DNA of 64,000 bases from Jiangella anatolica (GCF_003236295.1 NZ_POTW01000004.1:62001-126000); one strand, 5' to 3'. Shown: positions 30,994 through 40,183, counted from the first letter of the stretch. The notes: generated by a model from the sequence alone, not told the origin. A program made the numbers and translations.

Positions 30994-33822
30994 ATGGCTG
31001 TCAATCTCGAGCAACTTGGACCAATCGGGTTCCAGGACCTAGCGGGCGCGCTCGCGGTCGAGACCTTCGGAGCCGGAGTCCAGGTGATGGGCTCGGGTCG
31101 AGACGGCGGTCGAGACCTGTTTCATAAAGGCCAACTCGTCTGGAGGAAGACGGACGAGCAGGTGGGTGAGGTTTGGGATGGGCACACGATTTTCCAGGTG
31201 AAGCACAAGGAGAATTTGGCGTCGCGACCCGTCGAAAATGCGAGTTGGCTTTGGGGTCAGGTACGTGCTGAACTCGAGAAGTGGGCCGATCCAGGATCGG
31301 GACGAAACCCCGTTCCAGACTATTTGGTCATCATTACCAACGTACCGCTGAGCCCGGTACCCATGACGGGGGGATTCGACCAACTCGACACGTCAATGCG
31401 GGAATACATCGAGAGTTTGGCCGATGCCAGTCGCGACGTGGCAGGCGGCGACGAACGCAGAGCGAGATATGCGCGCATATCCCGGATTCGGAAATGGCGT
31501 TTCTGGGATGCGAACCAGATCCAGGTCATGATCAACGCCCACCCCAGCATCCGGCGAGCATTCCCTGGCTTCTTCACGGCTGCCGACGTGTTCGCCAACT
31601 TGGCGGAGTTCACCGACAACCTGCGGCTCGATGAGCTTGAGCCCGGGCTACGCGCGCACGCACGTACGTCGCTGATCGGTGAAGGAGTCATCTACTTTGA
31701 TGAGGCCGGCAGTGGAGACGTCCGAGGAATTCCCGTCCACGATGTCGCCATCGATCTGCCTGTGACCCTCGGCGGCCAAGTCGAGCAGAGTAGCGCGATT
31801 CGATACGTGTTAGGCCGGGGCGAACGTGTGCTCAAGCCCCGGCAGAGCATCTACCTAGGTCCGCGTCACCTCATCGTGGCAGGAGCGCCAGGCAATGGAA
31901 AGACCACCATCTCCAAGTTCCTTGTCCAAGCGTACCGCGCTGCGATGCTCGCGGGCGCAGGCGACCTGAGCGCTGATCACCAGGAGGTGATTAGCGGCAC
32001 CAAGGCCGCACTCGAACGACTCGGGATGGCGCTTCCGATGCATCGGCGATGGGCAATGCGGATCGACCTCGCTGAGTATGCGCAAGAACACGGTCTCGAC
32101 GAGGATTCCACGCTCGTGCGTTGGATCGCCCACAAGGTGTCGAAGCGGTCAGACCTAGGTGAGGTGAAGGCTCGGGCGCTCCTGTCCTGGATGAGGCAGT
32201 GGCCGTGGTTCCTGGTCCTCGACGGACTTGATGAAGTCACGGAGCCTAGAGTGCGCAAACGCCTGATCCAGCAGGTATCGGAATTTGTCAATGATGCCGA
32301 GGCTGAGAACTGCGATGTTCTCGTCGTCCTGACCACCCGACCAATTGGATACACAGAAAATATCGCACCAAGCCAATTCGAGCGAATCGACCTGGACTAC
32401 CTCGAGCCTGCCGAGGCCGTTCGCTACGGTACTTTGGCGACAAGAGTACGACTCCGAAATGATCTCGATAGGATCGATCGAGTCGTCCGGCAGTTGAAGA
32501 GGGCTGCCGACGACGAGGCGCTGAGGAACCTGCTTCGAACGCCGCTCCAGGTGCTGATCATGACCATTATCATGGATGGAACTGGTCGGCTCGCGCCTGA
32601 TAGATACAGCCTATTCTGGGGCTACTACGATACGGTGTTTAAGCGTGAGCGGGATAAGCAGGGCGGGTTCCACCGGATCCTTCAAGAGCATGGCCAGCAG
32701 ATTCAAGAGCTCCACGAGCGCGTTGGATTCGAGCTCCAGTTGCGTAGCGAAGCCGGTGAACGATCGTATGCCACGCTCACAGCACAGGAGCTGGAGAGTC
32801 TGACGTGGAACGTCCTGCAAGATGCAGGTTTCAAGCCCTCAGGGCCGGACGCTGACCTACTTGCAAAGATCCTTATGGCCGCGACCCACCGACTGGTCCT
32901 CCTCGCCCCTCGAGGTGATGAAGGTTACGGCTTTGACGTCCGTTCCTTACAGGAGCTCATGGCGGCCCGGCGCCTAACGACCGGGCCGCTGGACGACGTG
33001 ATGTCGCGCCTGCGGATAGCCGCCCCAAGTCCTCACTGGCGAAACACCTGGATCTTCGCCGCAGGCCGCATCTTCTCCACCCCCCAGGACCATGTCCGCC
33101 AGGCTGTCGTTCAACTCGTAGAAGCCATCGACGAGGGCGCAGATTTCCGCCTAGGCAGCATCGTCCCCATCGCGCCACAACTAGCGCTCGACCTGATTGA
33201 CGACGGCATGGCGCGCTCGCTGCCCAAGTGGCGCGACCGACTCATAGCGCAGGGACTTCGCCTACTGCATGAGCCGAGGCCACCCGATGTCCTCGCGGCC
33301 ACTAGGGTGCTGGTGCGTTTCGCCGGCTCGGGCGAGGAGCAACGCAGACTCGTCGCAGATAGGCTGCGCGATGCTCTCGGAGGCTCAGCGAGCGCGAGGG
33401 CCACAGCTGCGGCGATCCAGGGCTTCGTAACCGCCGTCGTCGACGAAATCCATGCACACCCAGATCTCCGCGGCCTCAGAAGTGTGCGCAAGCGACAAGG
33501 AACCACGCCGCCTCCTGAGCCGCCCAACGGCTGGGCGACGTTTAACGACGAGATAGCAACCCATCCTGCAGGCCCACAATCGTTGATCAAGATTCGGCAT
33601 GCCGCAGACGCGATCCGCAGTATTCAGGCGCGTGGGAGGGCAGATGACGTCGATGCCGGGATGATCATCGAAGCCCTTGGCGACAGCGACGCAGCCACCG
33701 CCTTGGCGGCTGCTCTTAAGCATGTCGTCACCCACCAGCCGCGGCTGGTGACGGCTTTACGTGACGATGTCCTGCCAAGCATCCATCGTGTGGCAATCGG
33801 CGAGTCTCTGCAGCAGGTGTAG
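30994..33822 (+). CDS. Mrr-like nuclease fused to NACHT NTPase (bacterial NLR-like defence protein)
   Basis: The 942-residue protein starts after GAGGAGGTCCACGA. Residues 10-75 have a restriction-endonuclease fold signature: SGRDGGRDLFHKG (Asp37/Asp41) and FQVKHK (Gln68, Lys70), the Mrr-type D...QxK set. Around residues 290-420 lies a NACHT NTPase with Walker A AGAPGNGKTTISKF and Walker B WFLVLDGLDEVTEP, whose DGxDE form is typical of NACHT. The C-terminal 450 residues are helical and may sense the trigger. Bacterial NACHT proteins of this kind protect against phages by activating the N-terminal effector. AT content is slightly higher than in its neighbours, which hints at transfer. Confidence 0.85.
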   Translation: MAVNLEQLGPIGFQDLAGALAVETFGAGVQVMGSGRDGGRDLFHKGQLVWRKTDEQVGEVWDGHTIFQVKHKENLASRPVENASWLWGQVRAELEKWADPGSGRNPVPDYLVIITNVPLSPVPMTGGFDQLDTSMREYIESLADASRDVAGGDERRARYARISRIRKWRFWDANQIQVMINAHPSIRRAFPGFFTAADVFANLAEFTDNLRLDELEPGLRAHARTSLIGEGVIYFDEAGSGDVRGIPVHDVAIDLPVTLGGQVEQSSAIRYVLGRGERVLKPRQSIYLGPRHLIVAGAPGNGKTTISKFLVQAYRAAMLAGAGDLSADHQEVISGTKAALERLGMALPMHRRWAMRIDLAEYAQEHGLDEDSTLVRWIAHKVSKRSDLGEVKARALLSWMRQWPWFLVLDGLDEVTEPRVRKRLIQQVSEFVNDAEAENCDVLVVLTTRPIGYTENIAPSQFERIDLDYLEPAEAVRYGTLATRVRLRNDLDRIDRVVRQLKRAADDEALRNLLRTPLQVLIMTIIMDGTGRLAPDRYSLFWGYYDTVFKRERDKQGGFHRILQEHGQQIQELHERVGFELQLRSEAGERSYATLTAQELESLTWNVLQDAGFKPSGPDADLLAKILMAATHRLVLLAPRGDEGYGFDVRSLQELMAARRLTTGPLDDVMSRLRIAAPSPHWRNTWIFAAGRIFSTPQDHVRQAVVQLVEAIDEGADFRLGSIVPIAPQLALDLIDDGMARSLPKWRDRLIAQGLRLLHEPRPPDVLAATRVLVRFAGSGEEQRRLVADRLRDALGGSASARATAAAIQGFVTAVVDEIHAHPDLRGLRSVRKRQGTTPPPEPPNGWATFNDEIATHPAGPQSLIKIRHAADAIRSIQARGRADDVDAGMIIEALGDSDAATALAAALKHVVTHQPRLVTALRDDVLPSIHRVAIGESLQQV

Positions 33823-33915
33823 TCCTTCAACTCTGCGCGCCCGACAAGATTTGCGCCCATTCCCAACGAGGAGTTGAAGCTTCGATTGGTGGACTCGAGA
33901 ACGGCCGCATGGCGC

Positions 33916-34440
33916 TCACGGCAAGGTTAGGGAAGCTGTGGCGCCGATCAGGCCCCCGGCCAGCCTGAGCTGGACGTAACCATGAAGTCGGTCGACGTGT
34001 TCGCGTAGCAGAGTGGGGTCGGCGCAGCAGACGTTGGCCAGGGCCGGCGCACCGCCGCGGGTTGTCGGGTACCGGCCCTGGTCGCCGCCTGCGTCGTAGT
34101 GATCGAGATCGCGTACGAACGCCACGATGAGATTCTGTTCGGCACCGCCTGCGAGCAGCTCGTCGCGGCGCTGGCTCAGGCTGCGCAGCAGCCCGCTGAG
34201 GCTGTGTCCGGGCGGGAAAGCTGGGGCGTGAAGGGCCTTCAGCCCGAGTTCGGCGAGCTGACGTGTGAGGAAGAACGCGGGCTGCGGAGCCCCAACATCG
34301 ATGGCGGCGACGGCTGCATGGTGGAACTCGGCCAGGGTGTCCTCGACGGGGTTCGCGCAGTGGGTGCGGGACAGGCACAGCGCATCCGGGCCGTTGTGGT
34401 TGCTGGTGGTCATGGCACCGAACGGGCTGCGGTAGTTCAT
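33916..34440 (-). CDS. Possible HEPN-like protein
   Basis: The 174-residue protein contains FFLTRQLAELGLKALHAP, then GHSLSGLLRSLSQRRDELL, and further on FVRDLDHYDAGGDQGRYP. This order (helix rich in Leu/Glu, GHxL, then an acidic stretch ending RYP) resembles HEPN-type proteins of the nucleotide-binding/toxin group. No R-x4-6-H RNase motif is clear, so activity is uncertain. It converges on the NACHT gene and lies beside the right tRNA scar, a usual place for cargo. An alternative start lies at 34413. Confidence 0.5.
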   Translation of the reverse strand: MNYRSPFGAMTTSNHNGPDALCLSRTHCANPVEDTLAEFHHAAVAAIDVGAPQPAFFLTRQLAELGLKALHAPAFPPGHSLSGLLRSLSQRRDELLAGGAEQNLIVAFVRDLDHYDAGGDQGRYPTTRGGAPALANVCCADPTLLREHVDRLHGYVQLRLAGGLIGATASLTLP

Positions 34441-34496
34441 AGCAGCTCATTGTCCTCGGCATCAGAGCGAGGTGCGAGTGAGTATCTGACGCCCGC

Positions 34497-34705
34497 GGTA
34501 GACCTCTGACCATCCGCAGTTGGAGCTACGTCAAGATCATGGGAGGTTCACGGGATGATCTTGTTGGCCAGGCCGGGCCAGAGTGCCTGAGGTTGGGTCA
34601 GTCAAGGCTGTGAACTCCACAGATGTGAATCCGGCAAGGTCCGAGGCGTCGAGTTTCATTGTTCACACCGAAGAGGTCACTGGTTCGATCCCAGTATCGC
34701 CCACC
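34497..34705 (+). repeat. 209-bp direct repeat, copy B, ending in a tRNA-Val(CAC) 3' half (putative att site)
   Basis: This is the partner of the repeat at 4174, with the same length and no gaps. The final 45 bases (34661-34705) read GTTCACACCGAAGAGG, the T-arm, and the acceptor ATCGCCCACC. This is a clean 3' half of tRNA-Val with anticodon CAC. The 5' half is missing. It marks the proposed right end of the 30-kb island. The first 164 bases probably derive from the element's own attachment arm. The 359-bp gap 34441-34799 contains nothing else I can support. Confidence 0.72.
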
Positions 34706-34799
34706 CAAGTCAGGCTCTGTTTCCGCTCCCACCGATGCCGGCGAGCATGTGTCCGAGGCGCTCGTGCGTGGAGCGGTCATCGACCCCCACGACGTTGGG

Positions 34800-35678
34800 C
34801 TACGGGTGAGTCCCGACCACGGCTGGGTCCGGGGTTCCGGCGAGGACGGCCAGTCGTAGCTTGGTCTCGTCGTCGGTGTCCGGCTCGGCGGTCAGGACGA
34901 CGATCTTCCGGTCCGCGTCGCCGTCGGTCATGACGTCGCAGTCGACCGTGACCGGCCCGACCGCGGGGTGGGCGACGATCTTGCGATCCTCTCGATGTGC
35001 GCCGACCTCGCCGGAGGCCCACAGCTCGGCGAAGTGTTCGTTGCCCGCGACGAGGTCACCGATCAGGTCGGTGAGGCGGTCACTGGCTGGGAAGCGCCCG
35101 GTGGCACGGCGCAGGTCCGACGCCACGGCGCGCTCGATGGTGTCCTGGTCCAGTGACGTCACCGGCCAGTGCGACAGGTGCGGGCCGTCCTCATCGATGG
35201 GGAAGGTGTCGCGAGCGAAGTTGCGCAGCGCCGGAGGCTTCGACGACGGATCGCCCAGAAGCGCCGCCCAGGCGCGGTTCCACCAGATCAGCTGCCAGTC
35301 CGCGGCGAAGACCGCGGCGGCGGCGGTGTCGCCGAGCCGGATGAGGAGGCGGCGCAGGCCGGGCGGAATGTGGTCGGAGATCTCCGCCCGGGAGGGAGGG
35401 GCGAGGCCGGCCAGTCGATGGAGGTGGTCCCGCTCCTGGTCGGTGAGCTGCAGAGCGCGTGCGATCGCGCCGACCACTTGCGCTGACGGTGTGATGGAGC
35501 GGCCCTGCTCCAGACGCACCAGGTAGTCGACGGAGATCCCGGCCAGCTCGGCGAGCTCTTCCCGGCGCAGTCCCTTCGCCCGCCGCCCGCGTCCACTGGG
35601 CAGCCCTGCCGCCGCCGGCGAGACGCGGTCGCGCCACGCCCGCAAGGTGCGACCCAGTGTCGTCTCACGGGTGTCCAC
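34800..35678 (-). CDS. XRE-family regulator with MmyB-like ligand domain
   Basis: The 292-residue protein (GTG start) has an XRE helix-turn-helix at about residues 8-80 (GLRREELAELAGISVDYLVR, then EQGR and AIARALQL). A PAS-like MmyB domain follows (VFAADWQLIWWNRAWAALLG, LSHWPVTSLDQDTIERAVAS). Such regulators are abundant in actinomycetes; MmyB itself is linked to antibiotic gene control, and the ligand is thought to be fatty-acid-like. It is divergent from a glyoxalase-fold gene. Confidence 0.9.
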   Translation of the reverse strand: MDTRETTLGRTLRAWRDRVSPAAAGLPSGRGRRAKGLRREELAELAGISVDYLVRLEQGRSITPSAQVVGAIARALQLTDQERDHLHRLAGLAPPSRAEISDHIPPGLRRLLIRLGDTAAAAVFAADWQLIWWNRAWAALLGDPSSKPPALRNFARDTFPIDEDGPHLSHWPVTSLDQDTIERAVASDLRRATGRFPASDRLTDLIGDLVAGNEHFAELWASGEVGAHREDRKIVAHPAVGPVTVDCDVMTDGDADRKIVVLTAEPDTDDETKLRLAVLAGTPDPAVVGTHP

Positions 35679-35781
35679 ACGGCCGATTGTGGCTCATCGC
35701 CGGCGGGCGAGGGTGGTACTGGTGTTCCTACTGCCGGTCGGTCCCTGGTTGCCGGTCCGCCCGCGGCGCAGCATCGAACTC

Positions 35782-36213
35782 GTGAGCATTTCCATCTCCC
35801 ACGACCATGTCGGGATCAGCGTGACCGCCGAGGATCTCGACGCCACGATCGCGTGGTACTCGGGCACGCTCGGTTTCACCGTCGATCAGCGATTCGACTC
35901 CCATGGCACGAGCTTCGTCTACCTCGTCAACGGCGACGTCAAGATCGAGTTGGTGGCGGGCGCGTCGAACCGCCAGGCGGCGGCCGACGACGTGCTGACG
36001 AGCATGGACCCGTCGCGGCTGCATCATCTCTGCCTCGCCGTCGACGATCTCGACGCGGCCGTGTCCCAACTCAGTGAGCGGGGCGTGGACCTCATCGGCG
36101 GGCCGATGCAGGTGGCCGACATCGGTCAGCGCATCGCGTTCATCACCGACAACCTCGGCACCATCATCGAGCTCGCCGAGCCCGGCACCTGGACGACCGG
36201 CCGACAGCACTGA
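35782..36213 (+). CDS. VOC/glyoxalase-superfamily protein
   Basis: From GTG 35782 the protein has 143 residues with two beta-alpha-beta-beta-beta halves. It has DHVGISVTAEDLDATIAWYS at the start and RLHHLCLAVDDLDAAVSQLS in the second half; His near both starts and IIELAE near the end suit metal ligands. VOC members include glyoxalases, dioxygenases and antibiotic-binding proteins, so the reaction is unknown. It is divergent from the MmyB-type regulator, which probably controls it. Confidence 0.8.
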   Translation: MSISISHDHVGISVTAEDLDATIAWYSGTLGFTVDQRFDSHGTSFVYLVNGDVKIELVAGASNRQAAADDVLTSMDPSRLHHLCLAVDDLDAAVSQLSERGVDLIGGPMQVADIGQRIAFITDNLGTIIELAEPGTWTTGRQH

Positions 36214-36385
36214 TCGAGGAGCGGGGAAACGAACGCGGGGCCGGGACCGGTCGGAAGAATCAGCGGAGAGTGCCACGCGGGTTCTACAGGCGGTCGTTGG
36301 CTCGCTGCCCGCTGCGACGAAGGATTGACGCAGCCCATGAAGCTCGGCCTCGAGTCGCCGAAGCGGGCGAGTGAGGAGGTGCTCC

Positions 36386-36556
36386 ATGCTGCGACGCGAC
36401 ACCGAGTACGTGCTGATCTGGGACGGGCAGGCGCATCGATGGCTCGCGCGACCAGTCGAGCATGACGGCGACCGTCTGGTGATCGTCGGAAGCTCCGCGA
36501 CGACGGTCGAACTCCCGGCCTGGAGTGGTCGCTTCGCCGACGGAGCGGACGAATGA
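36386..36556 (+). CDS. Small hypothetical protein
   Basis: The ATG follows GAGGAGGTGCTCC and gives 56 residues (EYVLIWDGQAHRWLARPVEH). The family is not recognised. The stop overlaps the next gene by four bases, so the two are coupled. Confidence 0.55.
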   Translation: MLRRDTEYVLIWDGQAHRWLARPVEHDGDRLVIVGSSATTVELPAWSGRFADGADE

Positions 36557-36861
36557 GCCGGACGGAGATCCCGCGCCGGTTCGCCCTGCGCCGCGACCGT
36601 GACCGCTCAGGCGTGTCCGGAACCGGAATCGTCGCCTACGGCACGGCCTACGCCGGAGGCGCGGCGACGCTGGCGTGGTGCAGCGGGCCGGTCCGATCGG
36701 TCACCGTCTTCGCGTCGGTCGACGACATCGAACAGATCCATGGCCATGGCGGCGACTCCGTCGTCGTCTGGCTCGATCCCGGCGCCACAGATGAAGAACC
36801 GGTGACACCGTGGCCGGGTCCGCTCCTTCGCTGCCCGCCTGACGGGTTCAAGAGCAGGTGA
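36553..36861 (+). CDS. Hypothetical protein
   Basis: The 102-residue product has no known domain. It includes GTGIVAYGTAYAGGAATLAW and SVTVFASVDDIEQIHGHGGD and appears soluble. It is coupled to the small gene before it and lies just upstream of an XRE-TPR regulator. Pairs of small proteins beside such regulators are frequent in actinomycetes. Confidence 0.5.
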   Translation: MSRTEIPRRFALRRDRDRSGVSGTGIVAYGTAYAGGAATLAWCSGPVRSVTVFASVDDIEQIHGHGGDSVVVWLDPGATDEEPVTPWPGPLLRCPPDGFKSR

Positions 36862-36901
36862 GTCTTGCGGCGGTAGCCGACATCACGTAACGAGACGCAG
36901 T

Positions 36902-36916
36902 TCACTACCCTAGTGA
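36902..36916 (+). promoter_or_regulatory. Palindrome TCACTA-N3-TAGTGA
   Basis: A perfect 6-3-6 inverted repeat lies 30 bp before the XRE-TPR regulator start. It could be that regulator's own operator. Confidence 0.45.
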
Positions 36917-36946
36917 CAATGCGTCACCGAGGATTCGTGGTGTCAG

Positions 36947-38371
36947 ATGACCGTACAGCGTTGGACCGGGATCGAGACCAGAGCGCTCAGGCACGCCCTG
37001 CGCATGAGCGTTCGCGACTTCGCCGAGCATCTCGGCGTGGCCATTCGGACCGTCTCCAAGTGGGAGAACCGGGGCGAGAACATCGCGCTGCAGCCGGGTA
37101 CGCAGTCGATGCTCGACGTCGCGCTGGAGCGGTCGCCGGACGATGTCCGCAGCCGCTTCTCCGACCTGGTCGAGGCGCCCGTTGCACGCGCGGTTCCAGC
37201 TGAGGCCGGTGCGCCCCCGTCCGTCGTCGTCCCGGTCCTGGTCGACGGCCGCGTCGTGCTGATGCCGTTGCCATCGAGCGCGGCGCTGCTCAGTATGCTG
37301 CCTGGTGGCAGGCCCGACGAAACGCCGAGTGCTGGGAGCCCTGGGGTGGAGATCGAGCGCAGGCGGGCCTTGGGTGCGCTCGCGCTCGGCGCCGCGGCAC
37401 TGGCGCTGCCCGAGGAGCGGCCGGGCCGGTTCCGCGTCGGCATGGGCGAGGCCGAAGCCGTCCTCGACATGGTCGGCCACCTCTCCCGAATGGACCAGCG
37501 CCGGGGCGGCGGGCACGCCCGCTCCGCGGCCGTCGAGTACTTCACCACGCACGTCGCGCCGCTGCTCGACGGCAACTTCCACGACGAGAACGTGCGTCGC
37601 GCGGTGTTCTCCGCGGCCGGCGAACTTGCCTATCTCGCTGGCTGGATGGCTTTCGACAGCGGTGAACACGAGGCGGCCTGGCGCGACTTCCGCACGGCGG
37701 TGCAGCTGGCCGAGGAGGCCGGCGACGCGCCGCTGGCGGGACACGTGCTGCGAGCGATGGCGCACCAGGCCGTCGATCTCGGGCAGCCCTCCCGCGCCCT
37801 GCAGCTGGCGCAAGGGTCCGTCGACGGCGACCGGTACGCCGCGGCCGCTCCGCGCGAGCGTGCACTGCTCGGCGTCGTCCATGCTCGAGCGCTGGCAAGT
37901 GCGGGGCGCGACGCCGAGGCCGCGGCGGCGCTGAACCGCGCCGAGGACGACCTCGCCGCTGCCGAGTCCGGCGACGAGGAGCCGGCCCGCGTGTTCTTCT
38001 TCGGCGAGGCCAGCCTCGCCCACGAGACCGCGTGTGCGCTGCGCGACCTCGGCGACCTGGCCGGTGCGGGAGCGCAGTTCACCCGCAGCATTCGCACCCG
38101 CAACACGAGCACCTTCACCCGCACGCACGCGGTCACGCTCGGGTACCTGGGGTCGGTGCAGCTGCGTCAGGGTGACGTGGACGCCGCTTGTGACAGCTGG
38201 TCCTCCTCGCTGGACGCGATGCAGGGCGTCGACTCCGGCAGGACCCGGCAGGTCGTCCTCGAGATGCGGTCCGCCTTGGCGCCGTTCCGCCGGGCCAAGC
38301 TGCCGGCCGCCCGCGACCTGGATGCTCGGGCGACGGACTACCTCGATACGGTGAGCGCGGCGGTGTCCTGA
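36947..38371 (+). CDS. XRE-family regulator with C-terminal TPR-like domain
   Basis: The 474-residue protein begins with an XRE helix-turn-helix (residues 9-48, MSVRDFAEHLGVAIRTVSKW). A proline-rich linker follows, then a region of helical repeats from about residue 180 to the end (EHEAAWRDFRTAVQLAEEAG, ALAGAGAQFTRS-type units). This is a common actinomycete regulator plan in which the repeats bind a peptide or partner. A palindrome just upstream may be its operator. Confidence 0.85.
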   Translation: MTVQRWTGIETRALRHALRMSVRDFAEHLGVAIRTVSKWENRGENIALQPGTQSMLDVALERSPDDVRSRFSDLVEAPVARAVPAEAGAPPSVVVPVLVDGRVVLMPLPSSAALLSMLPGGRPDETPSAGSPGVEIERRRALGALALGAAALALPEERPGRFRVGMGEAEAVLDMVGHLSRMDQRRGGGHARSAAVEYFTTHVAPLLDGNFHDENVRRAVFSAAGELAYLAGWMAFDSGEHEAAWRDFRTAVQLAEEAGDAPLAGHVLRAMAHQAVDLGQPSRALQLAQGSVDGDRYAAAAPRERALLGVVHARALASAGRDAEAAAALNRAEDDLAAAESGDEEPARVFFFGEASLAHETACALRDLGDLAGAGAQFTRSIRTRNTSTFTRTHAVTLGYLGSVQLRQGDVDAACDSWSSSLDAMQGVDSGRTRQVVLEMRSALAPFRRAKLPAARDLDARATDYLDTVSAAVS

Positions 38372-38397
38372 CCGGCCGGCTCGTCCCGGGAGGATCG

Positions 38398-38883
38398 ATG
38401 GTGGAGTCGTACGAGGTCGTGCCGGTGGCGCACGTCGTGGGCGGGCGCGTGGAGCCGACCGACGACTACTGGGGCGGCAGCCGCTCGATCATCCGGATCG
38501 ACGGGTCGCGCTTCACGACCGACGCGGTCAAGGGGCTGGACGCGTTCTCGCATCTGGAGGTGGTGTTCCGCTTCCACCTCACCGATCCCGCGGATCTCAA
38601 CCTCGGCGCGCGGCGGCCACGGGACAACCCGGACTGGCCCGAGGTCGGCACGTTCGGGCACCGCAACATGCGCCGCCTGAACTGGCTGGGTGTGTCCCGC
38701 TGCCGCCTCCTGCAGGTCGACGGGCTCGACCTGCACGTCGAGGACCTCGACGCCGTCGACGGGACGCCGGTGCTGGACATCAAGCCGTGGTTCGCCGTGA
38801 TGGGGCCGCGCGGCCAGGTCCGGGAGCCTGACTGGCCGGCCGTGATGCTCGCGGACTACTACGCGACGCCTGCGGATCGGTGA
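38398..38883 (+). CDS. trmO: TrmO-family tRNA (N6-threonylcarbamoyladenosine) methyltransferase
   Basis: The 161-residue protein matches the YaeB/TrmO barrel: AHVVGGRVEPTDDYWGG, GLDAFSHLEVVFRFHLTDP, RNMRRLNWLGVSRCRLLQVD, and VLDIKPWFAVMGPRG. TrmO methylates t6A37 of tRNA-Thr with SAM. The typical RPNPI segment is altered (FGHRNMRRLN), so the substrate may differ. It starts 26 bp after the regulator gene. Confidence 0.75.
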   Translation: MVESYEVVPVAHVVGGRVEPTDDYWGGSRSIIRIDGSRFTTDAVKGLDAFSHLEVVFRFHLTDPADLNLGARRPRDNPDWPEVGTFGHRNMRRLNWLGVSRCRLLQVDGLDLHVEDLDAVDGTPVLDIKPWFAVMGPRGQVREPDWPAVMLADYYATPADR

Positions 38884-39113
38884 GTCGTCACTGCCCGCGG
38901 CGCCCGTTGCCCGGCCGGGTGGCTCTCCATGCGTCGATCTCGCTGACCAGCCACAGCGGCGAGCGTCCGAGACAGCGAGCCGGCTGGGGCCGTGGAGTCG
39001 CTGGGCTTCGTGCACACGTCGCCCTGGCGCGGAGAACCGTGGGCGCCGACGCTCCCACCCGGTCGCCGGGGTGCGGGTCAGCGGGGGTCTGCAGTCCGTC
39101 GCGCCTGCGGCGC

Positions 39114-39293
39114 TCAGTCCAGGGCTTGGAAGGCCTCATAGACCATGAAAGCCGGCCAGAACAGGCCCTGCAGGATGGCCAGGACGTACTCCCAGAACGA
39201 GTCGGCCTGCTGCCAGAAGAAGACCAGCGCCCCGAAGATGCCGAGTCCGTAGATGGCGCCGCCGCCGGCGGCCGCGCGGTTGTTGTCGGCCAT
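39114..39293 (-). CDS. Small membrane protein
   Basis: From ATG 39293 the product has 59 residues with two membrane helices (about 15-33 and 38-56). It reads GLGIFGALVFFWQQADSFWE and LFWPAFMVYEAFQAL. It follows a universal stress gene by 14 bp and is probably the last gene of that operon. The function is unknown. Confidence 0.6.
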   Translation of the reverse strand: MADNNRAAAGGGAIYGLGIFGALVFFWQQADSFWEYVLAILQGLFWPAFMVYEAFQALD

Positions 39294-39307
39294 GAGAGTC
39301 CGCTTCC

Positions 39308-40183
39308 TCACGTGTGCACGACGGCGACCGGGCGGGTCGCGTGGTGCAGGACGGCGTGGCTGGTGGAGCCCAGCAGCATACTGCGCATCTCGCCGCGGCC
39401 ACGGGAGCCGACCACGATCAGTCCGGCCTCCCGGCCGGCGTCGACGACGACACCGGCCGCGGGGCCGGCCTCGGCGCGGACGGTGACGTCGGCTCGCGAG
39501 CCGGTCGCCGCACGGGCGCGGGCGACCGCTTCCGCCGTCATGCCTTCCGCGTGCTGCCGTTCCGCCGCGGTGGCCCTGGCCAGCCCGTCGGCGTCGAAGA
39601 TCGGCATGGCGAGCCAGTCCGTGCGAATGGCGGTGACGGCGACGACCGGGGCGTAGCGGCGGTCGGCCTCGTTCAGGGCGAACCGCAGGGCGGCGTCGCT
39701 GTGGGCGGAGCCGTCGACGCCGACGACGATGGCGCCGTCGCCGGGGCCACGGTGCGGCGGGACGACGACGGCCGGGCAGGTCGCGTGGGCGGCCACCCGG
39801 TTGCTCGCGGAGCCGAGCACCAAGGCGCCGAGCGTGCCGAGCCCGCGGGTGCCGACGACGACCAGCGAGCAGTTCTTCCCGACGTCCAGGATGGCCTGGG
39901 CCGCCGGCCGGACGACGAGGAACGTGTCCACGTCGACCAGCGGTGCTGCGTCCTTCACGCGCTGGCGGGCCTGGTCGAGCACCTGCATGCCGTAGGCCCG
40001 GAGATCGTCCGACGGCGGCAGGATGCCGGCGCCGAAGGGCACGGCCGCGACCGGCAGCCAGAGTCCGTAGACGACGTACAGCGGCGCCGCGCGCAGGCGG
40101 GCCTCGGCGATCGCCCAGTCGAGTGCGAGGCCGCTGCCGGGCGAGCCGTCGACACCGACGACGATGGCGTTCGAGCTGTTCAT
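39308..40183 (-). CDS. Tandem universal stress protein (two USP domains)
   Basis: The 291-residue protein has two USP domains, about 1-145 and 150-291. Each has a starting strand (AIVVGVDGSPGSGLALDWAI, AIVVGVDGSAHSDAALRFAL) and an ATP-binding end (VVVGTRGLGTLGALVLGSAS, VVGSRGRGEMRSMLLGST). It overlaps the PIG-L-like gene stop by four bases. Two-domain USPs are typical members of the mycobacterial DosR regulon. A GGGACTTTCGGCC box lies upstream of the operon. Confidence 0.9.
   Translation of the reverse strand: MNSSNAIVVGVDGSPGSGLALDWAIAEARLRAAPLYVVYGLWLPVAAVPFGAGILPPSDDLRAYGMQVLDQARQRVKDAAPLVDVDTFLVVRPAAQAILDVGKNCSLVVVGTRGLGTLGALVLGSASNRVAAHATCPAVVVPPHRGPGDGAIVVGVDGSAHSDAALRFALNEADRRYAPVVAVTAIRTDWLAMPIFDADGLARATAAERQHAEGMTAEAVARARAATGSRADVTVRAEAGPAAGVVVDAGREAGLIVVGSRGRGEMRSMLLGSTSHAVLHHATRPVAVVHT

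Noticed and set aside
30660-31004. Minus-strand frame before the NACHT gene
   Set aside because: There is no ribosome-binding site or known domain, and it overlaps the start of the NACHT gene.
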